Positions 44,269-54,725 of a stretch of DNA of 64,000 nucleotides are shown piece by piece. A program made the translations under genes and the position numbers. Numbering within the stretch: position 1 is the stretch's first letter; each line of letters begins with the position of its first letter. The notes beneath the pieces are model-generated. The model worked only from the letters and a program-made list of their open reading frames with translations, had not been told where the DNA came from and searched no databases. Origin of the DNA: Cymodocea nodosa (Eukaryota > Streptophyta > Magnoliopsida > Alismatales > Cymodoceaceae); contig JAZBRI010000008.1 in the NCBI GenBank assembly GCA_036874045.1, positions 5,223,001-5,287,000 of the forward strand, read 5' to 3'.

Positions 44269-45198
44269 TGTTAACTCAACGAAGTAAGTCCATTGAGTTA
44301 ACCTTAACTCTATGAGGTCAATAAGAATAAAATATAAGGTCACATCGTTGAGTTAACTATAACTCAACGAGGTTAGTTTGTAGATTAAACTGAACGATTA
44401 TTCTTTTAGCCTTGAACGAAACTTTGTGGGTCTAGCGGTTATTGAAATTTGAATTTAGAAGTGGAACACGTATCCATAAAAATAGGAACCATACTACGCA
44501 TTACAAGGCACGTTCTTGCAACGAGATTCATTTTCTTTACGGACGTGCATTATAAATATAGAACAGAATGTTATTTACAAGTTACTAGCACTTGAGGAAG
44601 AAAAGAAAATTCGTTGGGAAATTGGAAGGAAAAACAGCTGATTCAACTTCATCCGTCAACAACTATTTACTATAGACAAAGCATCAGACTAGTATGTAAT
44701 TAATCTTCTACTATTTTACTTTATGTTAAGAGTTTATGAGCACATGGATTCATTCTCCTAGCACTAAACGATTAGTAAGAACACCTACACAGGATTATTC
44801 AACACAAAGGCGTACTGAAATATTTTCTAAATTGGATTTTAACGAAATCCTTAGGGTTGTAACTCACCAAGACCGACTCATATCTTAGGAGATCATAAAG
44901 CTTCTAGCCTTGGTTTCGAGTTGATGCTAGTATGTTGAAGAAGAGATCATCTTACAATTCTTGATTCGTGATTCTATATGGAGAGGAAGCAAGATTGTAA
45001 GTGATTAAGTTTTTAGTAGTGTAATCGTGTCACATGTAGTGATAGAAGTTTTTACTGTTGATAGAGATTTCTACATTTCACCTTTTGCTTATCTTCAAGA
45101 ACATATCAAAACAAAAATACCAAAAACAACAAACTATCTGTGTTTACATTTAGTATTAAAGTGTTGTATTGTCTGTTTTGTATCGTGATTAATGTTAT
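44269..45198 (+). repeat. G2 3' LTR, left part
   Basis: The inferred start TGTTAACTCAACG mirrors the end GTTAACA at 62435. It contains CGTTGAGTTA / TAACTCAACG motifs at 44271-44370 and aligns with insert X from about 32670. It is interrupted at 45198 by element T; GTTAT (45194-45198) is duplicated at 61851-61855. The start could be off by some tens of bases. Confidence 0.65.
45194..45198. repeat. Target-site duplication of element T (GTTAT), left copy
   Basis: Repeated at 61851-61855. The uninterrupted homolog in insert X near 33487 reads AATGTTATC. Confidence 0.93.
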
Positions 45199-45504
45199 TG
45201 TTATGCGAAGAGAAATGCGGAAAGGGAGAAGCTTGGACTCGTGGAGAAGAAAGAAGAAGACAAATGGGAAAAATGTGTGAAGCAAATGCAAAAAACACCA
45301 AGGTTTAACGTGGTTCCCCAATTGGGTACGTCCACGGATGGAGCTCAACTGAATGATTCTCTAGGTGATCACAAAGGGATACAAGATTCAACATCATCAC
45401 TAAACACACGTTGGGGGTCTATTTATAACATTTGTGTACCCCCAAGTGGCTAAGGACAAAACTACCCCTATGTGTAACAAACTAATTCAAGACACATAAT
45501 AACA
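45199..45504 (-). repeat. 3' LTR of element T
   Basis: Plus-strand ends TGTTATGCGAAG and CATAATAACA. Nearly identical to 61547-61850, so the insertion is fairly recent. On the minus strand TATAAATAG (45419-45427) is a good TATA box. Confidence 0.95.
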
Positions 45505-45520
45505 ATCTCCACCTTGCCTT
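45505..45520 (-). promoter_or_regulatory. Polypurine tract of element T
   Basis: On the minus strand CAAGGCAAGGTGGAGA directly precedes the 3' LTR, in the usual place for plus-strand priming. Confidence 0.75.
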
Positions 45521-45578
45521 GAATTTACAAACTCCACCTAGAACCAAACAAATTTCCATCTTCAAAAGACCCAAAGGG

Positions 45579-48055
45579 TCAACTATAAGCAAACACATTA
45601 AGTAAGTCTAAGCAATGCTTAAACTTGCTTTCAAGAACGCCTTTCGTAAACATATCGGTTGGATTGTCATGTGTGTTGATCTTCAAAATCTTCACGCGAT
45701 CTTCTGTTCTAAGAAAGTGATAACGAACATCAATGTGCTTTGTCCTGTCATGAAACACATTGTCCTTCGTTAAGTTGATGGCACTGAGACTGTCACAGAA
45801 AATTTCTGCTTTATCATATCGCAGACCAAAGTCTCCAAGTAACCCCTTCAACCAAATACCTTCTTTTGCAGCTTCTGTCATCGCCATATAATTAGCCTTT
45901 GTGGTGGATAAAGATACAGTAGGTTGTAGAGTAGATTTCCAACTAATAATGGAATCTGCCAATGTAAAGACATATCTTGTTAAGGATCTACGTTGATCAA
46001 CATCACCTGCAAAATCTAAATCAAAATATTCAACTACACTACAATTATGTTTAGCACCATAAATCAGTCCTACATCAAACGTGCCCTTCAAGTACCTAAA
46101 GATCCTTTTCATAGCCTACCAATGACTCTTCCCTGGATTTGACATAAACCTGCTTACAACACTAAGAGGGTAAGCAAGATCCGGACGAGTACAAACCATG
46201 GCATACATAAGACTGCCAACTACCTGTGAATATGGAACTTTCTTCATGTACTCTTTTTCAGATGGCGTCTGAGGTGCCATAGCAATTGATAATCGCAGGT
46301 TCTTATCATAAAGCGTTCCGATGGCCTTGCTTGAAGCCATGCCAAACCTGCTCAAAATCTTCAGAACATAACTGTGCTGATGGAGAAATAATCTTCCAAT
46401 GTTCCTATCACGATAAATCTCCATCCCAAGGATTTTACCTACTGGTCCTAAATCCTTCATTGCAAATTCAGATTTCAATGTGTCTTTCAAAACCTGTATT
46501 TCATTGACATCTTTGGTTGCAATCAAAATGTCATCCACATACAAGAGCAAGTAAACAAATTCTTCTTTAATTTATTTAATATAAACACATGAATCAAAAC
46601 TACTTCTAACAAAACCAACATCAGTGATAAAAGAATCAAATCTTTTACCTGGGAGACTGTTTCAACCCATACAAAGATTTCTGTAGCTTACAAATGAGGT
46701 CTGATCTACCTCTTTTTGCAAAACCTGTTGGCTATTCCATCCAGATGTCCTCATCTAAATCACCATGCAAGAAAGCTGTTTTCACATCCAATTGTTCAAG
46801 TTCTAAATCCTTTACTACAACAATTGCCAAAAGGACTCGAATGGAGGTGTGTCTTACTACTGGAGCAAAGACTTCATTGAAGTCCACACCCTCCTTCTGT
46901 GAAAAACATTTTGCTACCAATCTTGCCTTATATTGTATTTCAAGGTTGCCTTGTGTTCCTGATTTCCTTTTGAACACCCATTTGCAACCAACAATATTCT
47001 TGTCCTTGGGATGTTTTACCAACTCCCAAGTCCTATTCTTATGCAAAGATTGTAGTTCTTCTTGCATAGCTCCCAACCAATGTACGGCTTCTGGTCCACT
47101 AACGGCAGCATCAAAACTAGGTGGGTCAGCATCCTCCACCTCACTAGCTACCTATAGGGCAAAAGTGACCATATTATTGTAGTCATACCTCTGTGGAGGG
47201 TGAACATCTCTCCTAGGACGATCTCTAGCAACACACCTTGAACGTGTGTCCTCAACAAATTCATCTCCTCGATCTTCTTCTAAAATCAAATGTTGATCTG
47301 TATCAATAGGAACAGACTGATCAGATATCAACGGTTGATTCAAATCAAGCTCCACCTGCTCAGGAGTTCAAGGTGGATTCAAAATAGTTGGGTTTTCTTT
47401 CTTGGGCATCAAAGAAACCTCATCAAAGGTAACATCCCTGCTATGAATGACCTTTCTTGTTTCTTTATCATATATCCTATATCCTTTTACACCCATTCCA
47501 TATCCCACAAATATCCCTTCCTTGGCACGCGGCTCCAATTTACCATGATTAACATGGTAATATGCAGGAAATCCAAATACTTTCAATTTGGAATAGTTAG
47601 CCGCTTTATCCATCCATACTTCATAAGGGATCTTGTCGCCAATTGCATTGGATGGCGACCTGTTCACCAAATAGGAGGTTGTGTTAACAGCTTTAGCCCA
47701 AAAACATTTTTCCAGCCTAGCATGAGAGAGCATACACCTAGCTCTCTCCAACAACGTCCTATTAAGACGTTCTACAACTCCATTCTATTGTGGAGTTCCC
47801 CTGACAGTATAATGCCTAGTTATGCCTGCATCTATGCAAAAAATGTCAAATTCATTTGAGCAAAATTTTAAACCATTATCTATTCTCAAGTATTTTACTT
47901 TCCTCCCTACTTGGTTTCCAATAATAACCTTCCATTGTTTAAAGTTCTTGAAGGCCCCACTCTTGTGTTTCATAACGAAAACCCAAGTCATATGACTAAA
48001 GTCATCAACAATGGAGAGAAAATACTTAGAACCTACTAAAGAGGGTTGTTGAGAT
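45579..48055 (-). pseudogene. pol: Element T pol, C-terminal part (integrase core, RT, RNase H)
   Basis: Continues the integrase gene cut by element E. It shows KYFLSIVDDFSHMTWVF, the second Asp in LRIDNGLKF, and a TAG within GTPQ-NGVVERLNRT next to the catalytic Glu. RT follows: WLGAMQEELQSLHKN, VFAPVVRHTSIR, LDVKTAFLHGDL, then a frameshifted stretch at 46551-46731. After that come YVDDILIATKD (about 46520-46550), ARPDLAYPLSVVSRF-like RNase H entry (TRPDLAY here), [11 protein letters not shown] and the end NVFAYS at 45579. Stops at about 47760, 47370, 47152 and 46114 are single-base decays. It is otherwise well preserved. Confidence 0.92.
48051..48055. repeat. Target-site duplication of element E (GAGAT), left copy
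   Basis: Repeated at 59075-59079. Removal of E and one copy restores the integrase frame of T (GPS then QQPSLVGSKYF). Confidence 0.95.
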
Positions 48056-49638
48056 TGTTGAGTATTTTTATTTTAATGATGTGTGCTGAATGAAAATAAT
48101 CATATTTGCTCAATTACTATTGCTTGTGAAAAGAAATTAAAATCATCAACTAATATAGAAAAAGCTTACGGATATAAATACTTGTCTGTATTGGATCTGA
48201 GGTTAATATCTAGTCGTTTCGTTGCATTAATTTCTCATTTAGCTAAACGTTAAGTTAACGTGTGTTTTTATTGAAAAGCATGATATGTTTTAATGTTATA
48301 TCTTCTGTATCATGAACAGTGCACGTTTAGACAACTCGTTAAGTTAGAGTTTTGTTTGTATAGAGGTCACGTGAGAACTCGTTAAGTTAGAGGCTTAAAG
48401 GTTAAAATAGGTCACGTGATAACTCGTTAAGTTAGTGAGTAAAAGAAGAGACGAACTCGTTAAGTTAGTGTTATACACGTGGTGAAATTATAAGTTACGA
48501 ATGTTGTATTGTATCACGTGAGGTGCACATGTTTAACTCGTTAAGTTAACATAACTAAACGCGTTGAGTTGCTATATTGAACACTAAGGCAACGCGTTAG
48601 GTTAGCGTTATAAACTTAAGTTGTTATTTTCGCACGTGGTAAAATTCTTATTATAAAAACATTTGTTTATTACTGGTTCGTTGAGTTATCATAACACAAC
48701 GGAGATGGTTTGTTGAGTTAGCATAACACCACAGACTTAGTTCGTTGAGTTAGCTACAGTACTTGTCACGTGAAATGGCACATGGTGAACTCGTTAAGTT
48801 AGAAACATTAAGTTATATATATATACTTGTGTTACTCGTTTAGTTAACATTAAAGTAACGACTTCTTATTACACTGATGAAAAACTTTTGGACGAGAAAG
48901 TTTATTTTGCAGGAAATTTTTCAGAGATCCAAGACTGATGATTAAAGAAAATTCAAAATATAAACGTGGGTTAGAACGTGTGTGTTTCGATGAAGGAAAA
49001 AGAAAAGACGTGGAGAAGTGGAAAACTGGTAGTGGTTAAATGTGAAGGATATGCATGAAATGAAGATACAGTATAAAAGGCATAGAATTCTCGTTGATCA
49101 ATTTATCCTTGCACACAAAACGAAAAATCTTTTCAAGGATCAAACCATCCCTGCACACTAAAAGAAAAATCTTTTTCAAGGATCAAAAACACCTCTTCGG
49201 GAAAAATCTCTTAAGTGGAAGAAAGTTCAGTGAAGCATAAAAAGGTAAGATTTTCGTCACTGAAGATTTGAAGTATCAGAAGAAAGCAAATTCGGTGAAG
49301 CATGAAAAGACAAGATATTCGTCACTGAAGAATTGCTGAAGAAGAAAAAGAAAAAGAAGAAAGATCTCAAACAGGGAGAAAAGTTTTAAATTCCGCAAAT
49401 TAGTTTTCTCTGTTTGTAGTTATGAAATTGTTTAGATGATACATGGTATCGAAATATAATTGCATCTACAATTTCTGAGGAGAATTGAATTGTATATTGT
49501 AATTGAAACCTTAAATAAAAATGATTTTATGAAAACAATGTCTCGACTTGTTTTTGAGTTTTAAAGTTTCAATTATATTTCAGAAAATATTAAAAATACA
49601 CAATTCACCCCCCTCTTGTGTAGCCATAAGATCCTACA
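48056..49638 (+). repeat. 5' LTR of element E
   Basis: Starts TGTTGAGTATTTTTATTTTAATG, ends AAGATCCTACA. From about 48245 to 48840 it carries about a dozen CGTTAAGTTA / CGTTGAGTTA motifs, several 4-8 bases after a CACGTG box (for example around 48367 and 48413). A TATA box TATAAAAGG lies at 49072-49080. Downstream are repeats of AAAAATCTTTTTCAAGGATCAAA (about 49128-49190) and TTCGTCACTGAAG. Confidence 0.95.
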
Positions 49639-49640
49639 AG

Positions 49641-49652
49641 TGGTATCAGAGC
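49641..49652 (+). promoter_or_regulatory. Primer-binding site of element E
   Basis: TGGTATCAGAGC, the exact copia tRNA-iMet complement, two bases after the LTR. Confidence 0.95.
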
Positions 49653-49838
49653 TTTATTAATAATCTTTGATATAAAATCGATACCAACTTATTTAATATC
49701 ATTGCTTATTCTACCTTCCTTGTTTTTAAATGGAAATTAATATCTAAGCATACGCTTAACTTTCTTGATTTAAGGCTCAAGATGTTTTAAAGTTTTTAGA
49801 CTGTTTAAAATCAAATAGGTTGAAAAATCTAAGGTAAA

Positions 49839-52097
49839 ATGGCTACTGGAAATGGTAATTTTTCTTTATATGAAGGCCAAAATCTTAATCGTCCTCCTTT
49901 ATTTGATGAAATACATTTTGAATATTGGAAATATAGGATGACTGTTTTTCTTCAAAGTATAGATCATAAATTATGCTTCATGATTTCTAAACCATATACT
50001 CCGTTAACTACTCCTTATAATACTTGGACAATTACTAAAAAAGAAAATGAAACTCTGAATGTTAAGGGATTAAATATTTTATTTTGTGCATTGAGTTATG
50101 AACAGTTCAGTAAAGTGTCGGCATATAAATCTGGTTATGAGGTGTGGCATGCATTAGAAGTTTCACATGAAGGTACTTCTCAAGTTAAAGAGACAAAAAT
50201 AAACATGTTGATTCATAAGTATGAACTCTTTAAGATGCATGAAGACGAAAATATTTCTGAGATGTTTTCCAGACTTCTTGATATCATAAACTTTTTAAAA
50301 TGTTTAGGAAAGAATTTTGAATAGAAGGATTTAGTGAGGAAAATTCTTAGATCCCTAAGTTCTAAATGGTCTCAGAAAGTAACATCAATTGAGGAATCAC
50401 GAGATTTAAATGTTTATACTATGAATGAACTTATAGGAAATTTAACAGCTTATGAAGTTCAATTAAATGAATCACTGAGTCACAACAAACTAAAAATGAA
50501 GAAAGAAATAGCCTTCGAAATTAATTCAGATTCTGATATATCTACTGATTCTGACGAGGATTTGATTTTGCTGACTAGGAAATTCAAAAAAGCATGGAAA
50601 GCTAGGAAACAGCAAAGTAACAAAAATGATAAACCCTCAACGTCAAAATCATTGAATGATAAGAATTCTTCATCTAGAAAGTATGTATGTTACAATTGTA
50701 AGAAACCTGGACATCTTTCTCTAGATTGTCCTATGAGGAAAAATGAAAAGCAAAGTAGGACAAATCAGAAGAAGACGGCTCAGAAAACTCAAAAAAAGTT
50801 TTACAAGAAAAAGACTTTGAAGGTCACTTGGGATGACACGTCTGAAGAGTCTGAATCTAAGGAATCAGCATCAAAATCTTCACATTTAGAAGGAGAACAA
50901 GAGTTAGAAGACGTTGCTCATGTGTGCTTCATGGCAGATGAGTCTGAGGTAATATTTGATCCTGAAAGTCATTCAGATTTCAACTTTGATGAATTATTAT
51001 GTGCTTATCATGCATTATTACAAAAACTTAAAGTATGTAAACTGGAAAATAAGAATATTAGAAAATCTTCATCCATTATGGAAGAAGAAAATTGTTTCCT
51101 GTCTACTACTTTAGAAAAGTTTAAATGTGATAATGAAACTCATACTAGAGATTTGCAAAAATTTAGATTTAATGAATGTATCTTGCATGAACAAATATAG
51201 AATATAATTGCTGAAAAATTAAAGATAGAATCTGAAAATGAAATGTTGAGAAACAATATAAATGAACTTGAATTAGAGATAGATAAATTAAAACTGAGAG
51301 AGCAAGATTTAAATTCTACCATTGAGAAATGGAATTTAAGTCAAACTAAGTTAGACAAACTAATTAGTACCCCTGCGGTGTCTTATAAATTTGGCTTAGG
51401 ATTTGATTATCCTGAATATCCTGAATCTCAAGCCAATAAAAAATTTATTAGTTGCAGTTCAAGTAAATCTAAGACTAAAATTCCTTTTATAATGAAACAA
51501 GGTAATAAATATGTAGAAGTAGGTACTTCAAGGGATGAATCATGCAGTAATAATATAAATCAATGTGATTTGTCAAATTGTACTTCTAACATGACTATAA
51601 ATGTTTCTAAAAATCTTGTTTCTTGTTCTGGAAATTCAGTTTCTAATGTTTCTAAAATTTCAGACAATTGTAGTAAACTGAAAATTCAGAAACCTGAGCA
51701 TGTAATTCAATACACTGGTATTAGACCAATTACTCATTCTGCATGTGATAAAACAAAAAATTCTTGTGTAGAAAAAGATTTTGTATGTACGGAAAGTGTT
51801 AATACAAGTACAAAATCTTGGTATGAACTTATAGAAATGTATAAGCATGACCAAAATAAATTAGCATCTGATAAAAATATGTTTGGTCTTGATTATACTA
51901 CATCTGAAAACAAAAAGAATGATTGCAAAAGCAATAATGCTATATGTGAGTATGAAGCTAATGATAAATCAATATTACTTACAACTAATAAGAATATAAA
52001 TGATAATGTTAAACTATTTTTAAACAAAAATAAGAAATATGCGTTTAATGAACTTGGTCCTCAACAACATTAGGTACCAAGAAAAAGTTTTTCTTAA
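49839..52097 (+). pseudogene. gag: Element E gag
   Basis: One continuous frame from ATG 49839 to TAA 52095-52097 (752 codons), interrupted only by TAG at 50322, 51198 and 52071. The first two fit CAG decay and the third replaces the conserved Trp before Val-Pro. N-terminus NRPPLFDEIHFEYWKYRM; helical capsid core; zinc knuckle CYNCKKPGHLSLDC (about 50688-50729); Lys-rich linker; acidic segment; coiled coil (about 51200-51330); long Asn/Ser-rich tail homologous to element A 1-590. No frameshift is present. Confidence 0.93.
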
Positions 52098-52109
52098 TTT
52101 GTGTTGCAG
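52074..52109 (+). other. Gag-pol spacer with intron-like ends (36 nt), element E
   Basis: Begins GTACCAAGAA, ends GTGTTGCAG before the pol codon at 52110, and contains the gag stop TAA 52095-52097. Equivalent to element A 567-602. Confidence 0.55.
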
Positions 52110-53153
52110 GAGGAAACAACATCAAAATGGAAATTGGACAGTGGAGCATCAAGTCACATGACCGGACAAAAAATTCTATTACAAAATTTTACAAATACCA
52201 TGAAAGGAAGTGCAACATTTGGAAACAAAAGCAAAGATAAAATCATAGGTATGGGCAATGTTCAAATAACTCCTACTTGTGTTATTTCGAATGTACTATA
52301 TGTAGAAAACCTAGGTTTTAATTTGCAGTGTCATAAATGGATAAAGGTATATTTTTAAATCAGGAAAAATATGCAGATGAAATGCTTAAGAAATTTAATT
52401 TTAATAATACAAGGATTCAAGGAACTCCTATGAGTACTACTTTAAAGTTAGATATTGATGACATAGGAAAATCTATAGATCAAAGAAAATACAGAAGTAT
52501 GATTGGTTCTTTACTTTATTTGACTGCTAGTAGACCTGATATTTTTTTACTGTGTGTGTTTGTGCTAGATTTCAATCTAATCCTAAGGAATCACACTTAA
52601 TTGCAGTTAAAAGAATATTTAGATATATACAAGGAACTAAAAATTTCAGACTGTATTATTCTAAAGATAGTTCAATAGATCTTATAGGATATACTGATGC
52701 TGATTATGTAGGATCTAAATCTGATAGAAAGAGTACCAGTGGCACATGTCAATTATTGGAAAATAATTTGGTGTCATGGTTTAGTAAAAAGCAAAACTAT
52801 GTAGCACTTTCTACTACAGAAGCTGAATATGTTGCTGCTGCACTGTGTTGCATCAGATTCTGTGGATAAGGCAAACTTTAGAAGATTTTGGATTATCTTA
52901 TGATACAACTGAGATTTATTGTGACAGTAGTTCTGCAATAAATCTTTCTAAAAATCCTATATTACATTCAAGAGCAAAGCATATAGAGGTTAGACATCAT
53001 TTTCTAAGAGATAACGTAATTAAAGGAAAAATTAAATTAGAATTTGTGTCTAGTAAAAATCAATTAGCTGATATATTTACAAAACCTCTAGACGAAAATA
53101 CATTCTGCAACATTAGATTAAATTTAGGTATTTGTAGGCTATGTGATGTGTAA
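52110..53153 (+). pseudogene. pol: Element E pol, internally deleted
   Basis: Protease motif LDSGASSHMTG is at about 52137. The frame runs to the conserved NLGFNL (about 52325) and then jumps at about 52326-52336 to the sequence before MDKGIFLNQEKY, near the end of RT. Compared with element A about 2 kb is missing, namely the whole integrase and the RT core with YVDD. RNase H follows in three frames (shifts near 52545 and 52850) with RKSTSGTCQLLE, AEYVAAALCC and RAKHIEVRHHFLRD, ending RLCDV at 53153. Such a protein could supply neither integration nor DNA synthesis. Confidence 0.93.
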
Positions 53154-54725
53154 AATGCTTAACCTCCACATAAAAAGATAAATATTATTGATGATGTTGT
53201 TCACCTCATAGATATTATATACTTATTATAAATATCTAAAGTAATATCTAAACTGCTGCTTAAGATACTATGTATTTATTGTAAAATCATAGTAGTATCT
53301 TATTGATTTTAAGTAGTTTATCAATTTTAATAGTTTTTACGATTTTAAGTGGAAGTGTAAATGAAAAACATTAAATACTTCTGACATTCTGAAATTTTGA
53401 TTAAATGTTTTCTTTGAATCAAGGAAAATGCATATGATCATGCATAAATTTGACTTAATTGATTAAACTTGTAGAATAAGTTATATGTAACTCATCTTAA
53501 ACTGTTAATCAAAAGTATAAGCTTATTGAAACTAATTCATATTCTCAGTACAATCATAGAAGTAAAAATTGTATGAGATTTGTGTTTTATTGCATCTGTA
53601 TTAATGGAATACATATATACTATGCTTAAAATGAATAAAAATCTTTGAGAGTTTATTGATCAGTTTGATCACGAGCCTTTTGTACTTAAGCAGATAGGTA
53701 TGTAAGGATTGTTGTCCTAAAAAAGGATTCTTTAAATCTAGCAACCTAAGGTACTGATCAGATCTGGGATTGTTGACTGAAAGCTCATTACACAGGTACA
53801 TTAGAAAGCTCTTGTATGATTCAAGCTTTTCAAACTAACTTTTAAAGAAAATTATCAATATTTATTGTTTTGAAAAGAAAAAGTTGTTTCATTAATTACA
53901 GATATCTTTGAATCGCATATAGTTTATACCAATATGACTACTGATGTATTGAATCAACATTAGTACTTTTGAAAATGTTTATTTGAGATACATTCTTTTA
54001 TTCTCCTTGAATTAATCGAATTGAGTTCAAAGTTGTGTTTTGATTCATATACAGTAGGAATTCATTCTGGAAATCATTTTTGATGATGTCAGGATAACGG
54101 AAGTCTCTGAAAAGAAAATGTAAAAGTATAGTTATACTTAACATCTATTGTCACTACAAGTATATTTTGTATTTTGATTGAATATATTTGAAGTATATTT
54201 GTAGGGGGCATTAACAATGTCAAAAACAGATTAATATAATTTAAAATACAAATCTTAGTTAATCTGAATTAATGTCCTCTTAAAATCTTGATGAAATAAT
54301 TTAAAAAGACAAACAAACTATTCTAGATTCAAAAGACAAAATGTTCAAATAGTTTACAATGTTCTCAAGATAATGTTAAGTTTAGCATGTGTGTTGTTTT
54401 CGGAACGTTTCAGTTGGAAGCATCCAAAAATTGTTTTAAGTGTACTAACTAGACGTTATGTTAGATAAGGTAACGTGTAAAACTGCCTCTAGACAGCATT
54501 TTACTCGTTAGGTTAGTTAACTCAACGAGTTATACTTGAATATTTCGGGTACCTTGATTGAATAAACTTTATTCAATATTTATTTAATTTCTAAACCCGA
54601 CTTCTCTTCGCGTTGAGTTATACGCCTAAAAACCCTATTTAAACACTTATTACATGGGGACTTAGGTTATTTGTAAACTTTGTCAAGAAAATCTTTCCCG
54701 CTTGTTGCTGTTACAATCTGCGACG
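53154..54725 (+). promoter_or_regulatory. Element E inter-ORF region with LTR-like elements upstream of ORF3
   Basis: No gene; aligned with element A 3681-5272. Near its end it has CTCGTTAGGTTAG / TAACTCAACGAG (about 54503-54530), the 21-bp palindrome at 54557-54577, CGCGTTGAGTTA (about 54609) and TATA-like CTATTTAAAC (about 54635), about 90 bases before the ORF3 ATG. The first and third are the LTR motif of this family. An ORF3 promoter is inferred. Confidence 0.55.
54557..54577. repeat. Perfect 21-bp palindrome upstream of ORF3, element E
   Basis: Identical to element A 5108-5128. Confidence 0.7.

Noticed and set aside
47290-47859. 189-codon plus-strand open frame
   Set aside because: It is antisense to the well-supported integrase/RT frame of element T.
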